DNA of 28,038 bases from Monoraphidium neglectum (lineage: Eukaryota > Chlorophyta > Chlorophyceae > Sphaeropleales > Selenastraceae), in NCBI RefSeq assembly GCF_000611645.1, contig NW_014013401.1, positions 1 to 28,038 of the forward strand, in the 5' to 3' direction. Below are positions 10,977-28,038 of this stretch, in pieces (positions within the stretch are counted from its first letter, which is position 1; every line of letters starts with the position of its first letter). The translations under genes were made by a program, and so were the position numbers. A model generated the notes under the pieces. It saw nothing but the letters and a program-made list of their open reading frames with translations, was not told the origin of the DNA and made no database searches.

Positions 10977-11686
10977 TCCTCTTGCTGCTGCACCTGCTCG
11001 TCGTGCTCGTGGTCGCCTGGCTCCTTCTGCTCCTCCTCCCTCTCCTCCTGGTGCACAAGGTCCTGCTCATCCCGCCCAGCCACGTGCTGCTGGTCTGGCT
11101 GATCTTTTGCACTGGAGTGCTCTTCCGTCGCCTCCGGCTCGTCCCCGTGGTCTTGCTGCCCCGCAGCAACCATGGGTGCTGTGGCGCCGTGGCGGGCAGA
11201 TATGCTGCTGCCGACCGCAGACACATCCCCCTCCGGCTGTGTCGTCCCAGACTGCTCCGCCGCAGTCAGGGCTGTTGCGCCCGCAGACGCTTGCTCTCCT
11301 GGGCCCGACGGCTCCGCCTCTGCCTCAGGTGCGGGGGCAGGCCCATCGTTTTGGTGGTGCAGCTGCTCGTCTGCCGGAGACGCGTGCGCCGTGCCCTCAC
11401 CCTCGAATTCCTCTTCATACTCCACATCCTGATAAAGAGGAGTCGATTGTAACAGCAGCAGCTTTCTCAGAGCTGTCTGAACACTACCCGTCATCTGGGT
11501 TGCGCCCCCTGCTTTTGCACTCGCAAGCGCACCAAACCGCCCCCGCATCACCTGCTGGCTGCCCTCTTCCGCGGGCACCGCCACGCCCATGTGAGGAGGG
11601 GTGTGCAGCTCTTCAGGCTGTTTTTCCACCTCGTGAAGTGCAGACTCATCGATCCCCGACTCGTGGTGTGTGCTAGGCTCGTTCAT
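8514..11686 (-). CDS. CFAP97 (Hemingway/KIAA1430)-domain protein with acidic poly-Gln N-terminus
   Basis: Preferred model of six exons: 11686-10532, 10341-10204, 9979-9896, 9657-9368, 9216-9087, 8870-8514; 717 residues. The C-terminal 150 residues match the CFAP97 family: WFLNHRRTLHLTF, then NNRLLKISHDNELLVKRLTE, VNRRRAAAAVAAQNLALYQR and a final RPSKDFSR...RYRANCSQF. CFAP97 proteins act in cilia and flagella. The first 385 residues are acidic, with a 14-Gln tract (10931-10972) and Glu runs; residues 386-459 are Ala-rich helices with two NP motifs, loosely like STI1 repeats; exon 4 has an Ala run and EQ repeats. The exon 4-5 junction is uncertain. Alternatives are two genes, the first stopping at TGA 9364-9366 and the second starting at ATG 9302 (exon 9302-9231 joined to 9170; 170 residues). 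The 62-base gap between them makes one gene likelier. The start at 11686 precedes MNEPSTHHES; an in-frame upstream start is possible. Confidence 0.7.
9484..9519 (+). repeat. Hexanucleotide-like run encoding Glu-Gln repeats
   Basis: Repeats of GCTCCT on the plus strand give alternating Glu and Gln codons in exon 4 of the CFAP97-domain gene. Confidence 0.8.
10931..10972 (+). repeat. (CTG)14 coding for a 14-Gln tract
   Basis: Fourteen perfect CTG units, CAG on the sense strand of the CFAP97-domain gene, flanked on both sides by CTC runs that encode Glu. Confidence 0.95.
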
Positions 11687-12321
11687 GGCCGGACTGGAAG
11701 ACGCAAAATCTTTGCTTGTGTAAATTATACTGAATAACATGTGTCAATGGTTCTCGAAAACATGTCATACGCTCCTCACGATGATAAACATGGTCAAACG
11801 TCAAACTTCGAAGTGAATATACAGTATGCAACTTTTGGATCCATTGCGTCCCTAGCCTATATCATCAACTTGCATACTATTGAACATATCATTTGTCAGG
11901 ACACCCAGCGTGCGCGACATCCGCGGTAAGTGATGCACACCCCGCGCGTTGCATGCAACTCTCGTGTTCGGGCTAATGACCCTTTTGACGACAAGCGCCA
12001 ACGCCATTGCTGCCCGCCGCAAGCTAGGCAACACTGCAGTTTGGCCTGTACGGCATATGATCTAGATCTCAGGAATTGTGTCAGGCAAATCTGGACCACG
12101 GTCGAGTCGTGCAGGCCCACACAGATCTGCACACGCGCAATGAGTGACGGCCTCTGTCGCCAACATGCGCCGCTGCTGGTTATCAATGGGATGCACAAAT
12201 ACAATCTATACGTGGCGTAGACCAGCAGCGCCAGAGGTGGCTCAAAGGTTGTGACCTGCTTGGGTTCGATCGTCCAAGGCAAAACATTCTGCTGTGCTCT
12301 GATCAGGTTGTTACCCTCAGC
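11687..12321. other. Spacer between the Mut-7 gene end and the CFAP97 gene start
   Basis: No gene seen. The part next to the CFAP97 start (about 11700-11900) is clearly AT-richer than the rest of the window and probably holds the promoter; a minus-strand TATAATTTA lies near 11725. I find no TGTAA on the minus strand for the Mut-7 gene here. Confidence 0.45.
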
Positions 12322-21838
<9,517 letters not shown>

Positions 21839-23134
21839 TGGTTCCTTGTTTTGTTGACGCAACAAGGGTGTGCCTGATACAGCTGAGTGCATGCGTAAAC
21901 CGAATGGAAGGGCCAAGTGCTTGCCTTGCTGAGGGACGGCTGGCAGCGCTGTGCCAGCAGACTCGGGCTGCTCGTGGTTGCTGCACAGGTTCTTACTTTC
22001 TTACCACCTGACATCATGACATTGCAATGGATGGCGGTTGTTGCAACTTGCCCCAATAAGGACATGGAACCTAGTGAGCACTAAACGTATCATATGCGTC
22101 CAATTGTGTGGCACAGCCAGTGGCCGGTCAGTACATACTTTCACCTGACAGTCCCACGGTCCCTCAAGGAAGTCCATGATGGAGCCCCCAAACTTCACAC
22201 GACCCCAACCACCACCCCTGAATCGCAGTATAGCATTGCAAAATCATCAAAGCTGCCACGGTGTATGTGATGGGATTACAGTGCTACACTTGAAGCAGTG
22301 GCTGTCGCATAGATTGCATTTGCCAACATTATTGCAAAGCACTGCTACAGGCAACTCAACGCGTGCATATGTTGCCAGCTCAGCTTTGCAAGTCAGCAGC
22401 CTTGGGGGCGCACAGGGCGGCTCGACCCAAGGCAACGCTTGCAACAGCAGGAGCTTGGCAAGCCCAAAAAAATGCAGTTGCAAAGATGCACACTACAAGT
22501 TGTCAAGTATCTCACAAGCCAGAGCAAGTCAAGGCGGGTGCGCCGTTTGTGTCATTGGCTTGCAGAGGGCCGGTCATGAGACAAACGGGGCGGGGCCCGT
22601 AGCGGGGAAGAGGGCGGCCAGGGCCGAGGCCAAGAGAGCGGTCGGGCTGACGCAGGGGTTTGATTCTGGCCGGTGGGCCGAGAAATGTGGTATATATGCA
22701 AGGCGTGCATGCGACGTGTGGCGTTAGCGCGAGTGCAAGCCGAGGGCTGCACTGCAGCCGGGCAAGTATGCAAGCATGGGCGTTATTCACAATAGTACGG
22801 GATCAGTCATCCCGGTCAGCAGCCGCTGCTGGCGGTCGTTGAAGAAAAATCCACAGGGGACAGGGGGCGCCCAGGGGCGGTGGTGGGCCAGACGGGGGCA
22901 CAGGCCAGACGCATTTATATGCGGTGTGCGTGGAATGGAATGGGGCAATACAAAAGTGGCCGGCGGCAGCCATCCAAGGCGCCGACCGGCCACCTGCAGC
23001 CGCAGCCGCAGGCCTCACGCGCGCTTGGGCACCGAAAGCCGAGCTGCGCCAGCGGCATGAAGGCTGCGCCGCGCTCAGGCGTCACAGGCTTATGCAGACC
23101 CCGAGGCAGGATGGCCGCGGCGCAGCAGACAGGT
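21839..23134. other. Spacer between the repeat-protein gene end and the Mut-7 start
   Basis: About 1.3 kb without a gene I can support on either strand. It should hold the 3' UTR of the 196-residue repeat protein and the Mut-7 promoter. A minus-strand TGTAA at 22275-22279 is a possible poly(A) signal for the former, though it would imply a UTR of about 860 bases. The Mut-7 start has a good context (ACCAATGGC). Confidence 0.45.
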
Positions 23135-23875
23135 TCATGCATTGAACGCGGCGGCAAAGCCGCCATACTCCAGAGGGTTGCCGTAGGCGGCGTCGCGGGA
23201 GAGCCAGATCGGCGACGACGCGTCGAGCTCGGAGTCGCAGTCGCGGTCAAAGCCCTCAGAAAAGCCGGCCGCCTCGAGGGGGCAGCCGTAGCTCTCGTCC
23301 ATGCGGCCGAGGATGCTCACCGCTGCCTGGGCGGGGTCGTCGCCGCCCGCCATGCGCAAGCGCTTGAAGCCGGCCGCAAAGCCGTCGCACTCGAGGGGGT
23401 TTCCGTACGACGGGTCGCGCCGCAGGCGGACGGCGGCCGAGCGGTCCTCCTGGTCGGAGGAGTAACCGGTGTCGAACCCGGCGGCGAAGGCGGGGGTGTC
23501 GTCGAGGGCCGCGCAGTAGCCGGTCTCGCGCAGCAGCGGCCGCAGCAGCTGGGAGTCGCCCTGCCGCTCCCAGTCGCGCTGCTGCGCCTCGGCGGCGGCG
23601 GCGGCGCCGCCCAGGGAAAGGTCGCCGGGGAGGCTCTTGCTGCTGCGACACCGTATGACTGGGCGGTGCGATGGGGGGGGCAGGGCGCAAGGGGTCAGCA
23701 GTGGCGGCGGCACGGCGTGGTGGTGTTGTGTGCCAGGTCAGCGAGGGCCTGCGCACACAGCGACCGGACTGTTTGCCTGACATTGTCCAAGCCAGCAGCG
23801 AAGCTCACGGGTAATATGCAGCGTTCCATCAGCCTGCTGAGACGCGGGCGCCAGAAGCTGGGTCGTGGTCGTCAT
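23135..23875 (-). CDS. Unrecognised 196-residue protein with YGNPLE..GF repeats
   Basis: Two exons: 23875-23809 (22 codons plus one base) and 23658-23135, joined in phase through a GTGAGC donor and an acceptor with a strong pyrimidine tract; 196 residues, starting MTTTTQLLAPAS. I recognise no family. Exon 2 carries four related units: GYCAALDDTPAFAAGF, SYGNPLECDGFAAGF, SYGCPLEAAGFSEGF and AYGNPLEYGGFAAAF, the last reaching almost to the stop. The tyrosines are spaced 37, 39 and 35 residues apart, each unit but the first preceded by R-D/M and followed by acidic or basic linkers. There is no signal peptide or membrane segment. It is soluble-looking and moderately acidic. Its neighbours are on the same strand but give no functional hint. 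Codon use is GC-rich like the rest. Real coding is supported by the repeat conservation in one frame; start and intron are inferred. Confidence 0.65.
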
Positions 23876-24267
23876 TGTGGCTCGCGGCAGATGATGTCCG
23901 CGAACGGGAGGCGCGGCAGCAGGGTTATTTGTGTGAGCTGCCCCGCAAATCATTAACATCCGAAACAAGAACCTAAATGCGCTGATGAATTTTGCGCTAA
24001 AGGGTCTGTATAGAGTTTCGCCCGGCTGGCCCCCCGGGCTTCCATTCGTGTGGATGTCCTCGGGCTTGTTTCAGCCAGCTGGCGAGTCAGTGCAAGAAGG
24101 CGCAAAAGACTTGATTTGTCTTTGCTTAGATTGCCACGGCTGCGCTTGCCGCCACGGACGTGACCGCTTCTGGTCATGTCCGTTGCAGTCTGCACCCCCA
24201 CGCAAAAGCGTGAGAGCAAGAAGCTTGCTTTTGCAAATGCCACCTGTTGACGCAGCGGCTTACACCA
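23876..24267. other. Spacer between the small gene and the repeat-protein gene
   Basis: I see no gene here. It should hold the 3' end of the small gene and the upstream region of the repeat-protein gene; no clear TATA element is visible. Confidence 0.4.
24260..24264 (-). terminator. TGTAA poly(A)-type signal just behind the small gene
   Basis: Minus-strand TGTAA begins four bases after the TGA stop of the 76-residue gene. If used, the 3' UTR would be unusually short. Confidence 0.35.
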
Positions 24268-24904
24268 TCACAGCACGGCCTTGCTCGGCACTGTTAGGGG
24301 CTCCACAGCCAACTTTGTATACACGTCCATGAGCTCTGTTTGCATGAGCAATGCCAAGTGCGTGCGTGGGTAGGAATGCCCCACCAGCCTGCGTGGACGC
24401 CACATGCCTTTGTCATACAGTGACAAAATACGGTGAACTTCACAGAGCAGGGGCCTGACAACGCGTCCATCAATTTTGGTGCTGCCCACACAAGCAGAAA
24501 CTGCTATGCAACAAAGGCCGCCTGTTCCACCCTCTGTTTAATGCTGCATGCGTATCTGTGGTGCATGCCGTGATGGATGGTTTGAGCCCACCGCAAACCC
24601 AGTGATACGATTGCCTGCCGTTCGCGTGACGTGCAAGTTTCCCATGCTCCCCCGGCCTTGCCCAGGCTACACTGTTGCCTGGCGGGGACATCCATCCGCA
24701 GGCAGCAGTGCCGCTGGATTGCAGATGCACCCAGCATTGGCCGCACCGCTGGCGTGCACAGGGGTTCGGCTTGCGTGGGGCTTGACAACGGCAGCCCAAA
24801 GGACATATCATAGATGCGACACGCGTGTGTTTTCAGGCACGGCGCAATTCTTTGGGCAGCTTTGCACCTAAAATTCTCCACACCCACCTCTTTAGTGCGC
24901 TCAT
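24268..24904 (-). CDS. Unrecognised small two-exon protein (76 residues)
   Basis: Exon 1 is 24904-24888 (MSALK plus two bases, donor GTGGGT); exon 2 is 24481-24268, after a TTTCTGCTTGTGTGGGCAG acceptor. The split codon AG|C joins them in frame. The product is small, basic and probably soluble, with a distinctive stretch YDKGMWRPRRLVGHSYPRTH followed by LALLMQTELMDVYTKL. The alternation of charged and hydrophobic positions looks like real protein, and codons here are less GC-biased than in neighbours. I cannot name a family. It is divergent from the BAH-domain gene across 139 bases. The exon 1 assignment rests on phase and donor quality only; the exon 2 frame is the firmer part. Confidence 0.5.
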
Positions 24905-25043
24905 TGCTGCGCTGCGCAAGGCCTGGTGCTCTTGCTGCTTGTTGCGGCGCTGCAAGTGCGTCGTACTGACTGTGTGCACTGGCCTGAAGTAGACAGGTTC
25001 GGCGCGCTGCCTAATATTCGAGCGAAGCGACTGTCTGATACGC
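24905..25043. promoter_or_regulatory. Short divergent (bidirectional) promoter region
   Basis: Only 139 bases separate the ATG of the minus-strand small gene (24904) from the ATG of the plus-strand BAH gene (25044). Both promoters must be here or overlap the transcribed regions. No TATA element is evident. Confidence 0.45.
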
Positions 25044-25838
25044 ATGTCGGACGAGGAGGAAGAGTCCCTCGACGACGAGGCGTGGCGGGAGTACCCGATC
25101 TGGCTGCAGGTGCGCAATGTGCATGGTGTCACCGTTGTTTGTTGCTGTCGTTGATTTGATGATACAGGGGCGGCAGCAGCTTGCTGGGATGGCATTAGGG
25201 ATGAGCAGCGCAAGGCCCCGCTGCGTCGCCTGTTGTCACCGGTTGCTGCAGTTGATGCGCACAGGTGCATCACATTGTACAGGCATGTGCCCATCAGCCA
25301 GCCACGGTGTCAGCGCTCCAGAGATTAGGGTGTGACCGCTGAGGCATCCTCTCGCAGTGTCCACAGCCCCCTAGTGTACTTGCAAAGCACGCACCCGCCT
25401 GGCAGTCAGGCCAGCCGCTTCCCGCAACCCCCCGCTCTGCAGGCCGCTGTGAAGGACGAGAGCAATGAGAAGACAGTGCGCATCCTAGATGCCGACCCCT
25501 GCGGAGGTGAAAGCTGGCGCAGGGGCCTGCCCATGCAGTCCTCCCGAAAGGCCTGCATGCATGCATGTTTGCTGACCTGGCCCACTGTTCTTGGGTGCGC
25601 GGCCAGGTTCGAGCCCGGGCTCGCTGACGCCAGCTGCCCATGTAGCCGCCACTTCATCCATCCGCGTACCTGCTTCGCAGACGCGCCGAAAAACAACCGC
25701 GTCCGGGTCAAGGTGTGCGGGCATACCAGCGGGCGCGCGCGCACGAGCCCTGTGACGCTGGCAAAGGCCATCAGCCTACATCATCCCTTGCGCCCTCACG
25801 CACACGCATGCACCCCCCCTGCATGCACACACACACAC

Positions 25839-25885
<47 letters not shown>

Positions 25886-26789
25886 CACACTCGTGACCTA
25901 CACTCTCGCCCCCACAAGGTGATCGAGATGCCAGACACCCTGGAGCATGCGGCCGGCAACGTCAGCCAGCGCCACAAAATACAGCAGGACTCGGTAGTGC
26001 TCGTCACAGGTGGTTTGGGGTTTAGGGTTGAGGGTTGAGGGGCGGGTTGAGGACGATGCCCGGGACAGGTTGGGGACCGGGAGCCAGCCGCGCCGGCCGC
26101 CGCGCGGCAGCGGGCAGGGCGGGGGCTGGAGGTGGTGCGAGGCGAATGGCCACCGGGCCGGGCGTTTTCCCGCGGCTGCGGGGTCGCTGGCGCGAGCCCT
26201 GTGAAGCCCAGCGTGCCTGCTGAGGCACGCGCCCGGTGGTTGGTCACGCCCTGGCTCCCCCCAGCCTCACTTTGCGTCAACCCTGTCCAGCCCCCCCTGC
26301 ACACAGACACACAGAAAAAAATGTATTGCACCCATCCACCCCCTTCACACACGCACACGCACACACACACACACCCACACCCACACCCACACCCACAATC
26401 TCTTTCTCTCTTCCAAACAGCCGACCCCGGCGTGCAGCCCTACATTGGTCTCATCACCAAGGTGCGGCCCCAGGCCCCAGGCCACGCACCGCCGCCCCCT
26501 CACAGCCGTCGCCGCGTACCACGTACGGCCGCTGCTCAGCGCCTCGCCTCCCCCGACCGCGGCCCCTCACGCCGGCGTGCGCCCCGCCGGTGCCCCCGCT
26601 GCCGCCGCCGCCGCCGGGCTTTCGCGCCGCCGTCTCCGCCACCCTGCGGCCCCTCCGCCCCTCCTCATACCCACATGTGGCGCTCCGCAGCTGTGGCTGG
26701 ATCGCGACGCGCCCTTTGAGACGCGCGACGGGGTCAAGTGGTACAGCCCACAGAACCTCTGGTTTGAGGTGCGTGGGCTGGATGACCAT

Positions 26790-26827
<38 letters not shown>

Positions 26828-28038
26828 TTTGGGGGGCACCTCACTCCCAAGCTGCGGGGGCACTTTGCTGCGCAGCGCTGGCGGGGGCCCCCGGCTGGAC
26901 GAGCAGCCGGCGCTGCGCTGGCAGCCAGGCGGCGGTCCCCGCCCTGCACTTTGCCCCCCGAGCGCGTCGCCGCGCCGCCGCGCCCTCTTGCGAGCGCGCC
27001 GGCGCAAGGGCGCCGCGAGCATCCCATCCCCCACCGGCCCCCTTTTTGTCAACATACCCCCAGATGTACTACTTTTATCGCTTCACTGAGGCCCCGGCCG
27101 ACCGCAAGGGGCGCCTCATGGCGCGGCGGCAGTCCATGGCCGGCGGCGTCATTGGAGTCGCGTCCTCAGCGACGGGCAAGACGAAGCGCGTGGCAGACGA
27201 CGGCAGCGAGCGCCAGGTCAGCCGGGGAGCGGCTGGCTGCTGCCGCTGCTGCCGCTGCTGCCGCTGCTGCCGCTGCTGCCGCTGCTGTCGCTGCCGCTAT
27301 GGCTGTCGCTGTTGCTGCTGCCGCTGCTGTCGCGGTCGCTGCCGCTGCCGCTGCCGCTGCCGCTGCCGCTGCCTTTGCTATCAGCAATGAGGGCGGTTGT
27401 GCTTGTTCGGCACTGCGCGCTGTGCCGCTGTTCAATGGAGACCCGTGGCCGCCCAGGCCCCCGGCCGCAGCCTCCCCACCGTCTCAGCGCGACTGCCGCA
27501 CCACGTGCGGGCGCCCGCGCATCATTTTCCTCCGAGCCTCATGGCCTGTCAGCCCGTCACGGCCGCCTCACGGACCGCGTGCACTGAGCAAACGCGCAGT
27601 CCTGCATGCCGGCCCAATAAGCCCGCAGCAGCGCCGCATCCCCACATCCTGCATCCCCCCGTTCCTCGCCCCACCCATACTTTCTTGGCCGCGATGGCTC
27701 GACCCTTTTTGGACGCTGCAAAGCCCCCAAACCCAGTCCCTGCAAAGCCCAATAATTCTCCTCGATCCCACACAACGCTGTCCTACCCAATCCTGCCGTA
27801 CCCTATCCTGCTCCTGCACACTCCCTTGCATCCTTTCCCACCACCATCCACCCCCAACCCCAGGTGATGTTCAGCAACCACGGCACGTGGCACGACAACG
27901 AGGGCATCTGCGCAGAGTCCTTCCTCTACACCACACAGGTGCATGCACGCAGGGGGCTGGCGACGTCCTTTTGGGAGCAAGGCCCCTCGCGCGGAGCAGC
28001 CCTCCCCCCCTGTGCAGGGGCCCGATGGCAACGCGGCC
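25044..28038 (+). CDS. BAH-domain (bromo-adjacent homology) chromatin protein, N-terminal part
   Basis: Nine exons in phase, running off the right edge: 25044-25109, 25443-25506, 25681-25712, 25919-26009, 26421-26461, 26691-26768, 27064-27216, 27864-27938, 28018-28038; 207 residues so far. The start MSDEEEESLDDEAWREYPIW is a short acidic lead. The BAH domain begins near residue 74: QQDSVVLVTA, QPYIGLITK, LWLDRDAP, VKWYSPQNLWFE, MYYFYRFTEAP and VMFSNHGTWHDNEGICAESF, matching the family's pattern of W-x-YR-PEE, E-x-F-x-S-x-H and ES. An insert in exon 7 (about residues 137-172) is basic and Ser/Gly-rich. BAH domains bind nucleosomes or methylated histone tails in silencing and replication complexes; plant relatives with a lone N-terminal BAH include AIPP3-type proteins. 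What follows the BAH domain lies outside the window, so the subfamily is open. Confidence 0.85.
25825..25890 (+). repeat. CA array in BAH intron 3
   Basis: CA repeat ending about 28 bases upstream of the exon 4 acceptor. Confidence 0.95.
26010..26050 (+). repeat. Degenerate telomere-like sequence in BAH intron 4
   Basis: Directly after the donor stands GGTTTAGGGTTGAGGGTTGA, containing one TTTAGGG unit and TTGAGGG variants. It is short and could be chance in a G-rich intron. Confidence 0.4.
26346..26398 (+). repeat. CA / CCCACA array in BAH intron 4
   Basis: CA repeat passing into ACACCC hexamers, ending about 23 bases upstream of the exon 5 acceptor. Confidence 0.95.
26791..26826 (+). repeat. 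TG array in BAH intron 6
   Basis: Perfect TG repeat starting about 22 bases downstream of the exon 6 donor. Confidence 0.95.
27231..27378 (+). repeat. GCTGCC-type minisatellite in BAH intron 7
   Basis: Variants of GCTGCTGCC and GCTGCC repeat for about 145 bases just after the exon 7 donor. Read through, it would encode Cys/Arg repeats, but the donor at 27217 and the match to the BAH family on both sides place it in an intron. Confidence 0.85.

Noticed and set aside
10553..11452. Plus-strand 299-codon Leu-rich frame
   Set aside because: It is the antisense shadow of the acidic Gln/Glu exon: CTC and CTG runs read as Leu. The minus frame has a coherent acidic protein and good splice sites.
22880..23956. 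Plus-strand 358-codon frame
   Set aside because: It is antisense to the YGNPLE-repeat protein, whose repeated motif is conserved only in the minus frame.
25600..25640. tRNA-like GGTTCGAGCCC box
   Set aside because: It resembles a T-arm, but no acceptor stem, D-arm or anticodon arm can be folded around it; it lies in a BAH gene intron.
27231..27390. Cys/Arg-repeat coding region
   Set aside because: The repeat follows a good donor at 27217, and the BAH domain match resumes only at 27864, so it is intronic.

Overview
This is a nuclear, protein-coding eukaryotic window, most likely from a GC-rich unicellular green alga (Chlorophyta, core chlorophyte type). The reasons are: high GC; genes cut into many small exons with GT-AG introns whose donors are mostly GTGCG, GTGAG or GTGGG; abundant CAG/CTG and CA/TG microsatellites; Gln-, Ala- and Ser-rich low-complexity inserts in conserved proteins; plant-type CCCTAAA telomeric repeats; TGTAA poly(A)-type signals behind some genes; and a ciliary (CFAP97) gene implying a flagellated stage. 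The species cannot be named from the sequence. All gene models below were spliced by hand from reading-frame continuity, splice-site phase and domain recognition; no transcript evidence was available.

Layout. Six genes lie on the minus strand and one on the plus strand. From left to right: 682-4379 (minus), a membrane-anchored protein with the DUF2156 / phosphatidylglycerol-lysyltransferase C-terminal domain (MprF type). 4380-5613, a gene-poor spacer with a decayed Ty3/gypsy integrase remnant. 5614-8111 (minus), an IWR1/SLC7A6OS homologue (RNA polymerase II nuclear import). 8514-11686 (minus), a CFAP97/Hemingway-domain protein with a long acidic, poly-Gln N-terminus. 12322-21838 (minus), a 20-exon gene whose phases join a Mut-7/EXD3 DEDDy exonuclease, a YbaK-type aminoacyl-tRNA deacylase domain and a Mut7-C RNase domain with zinc ribbon into one reading frame of about 1256 residues. 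23135-23875 (minus), a two-exon 196-residue protein built on an unrecognised repeat around YGNPLE..GF. 24268-24904 (minus), a small two-exon 76-residue protein. 25044 to the right edge (plus), the first nine exons of a BAH-domain chromatin protein, divergently paired with the small gene across a 139-base spacer.

How they fit together. This is a stretch of ordinary housekeeping-type genes (transcription, chromatin, RNA processing, lipid/membrane, cilium), not a pathway cluster. The points most worth attention are the exonuclease-YbaK-Mut7-C architecture; an interstitial telomeric repeat block flanked by 12-base direct repeats inside the intron between the exonuclease and YbaK parts; the unrecognised 196-residue repeat protein; a GC-AG intron beside strong palindromes; a 36-base tandem duplication of a splice donor in IWR1; and seven CA/TG arrays that all fall inside introns, with the CA sense tending towards acceptors and the TG sense towards donors.
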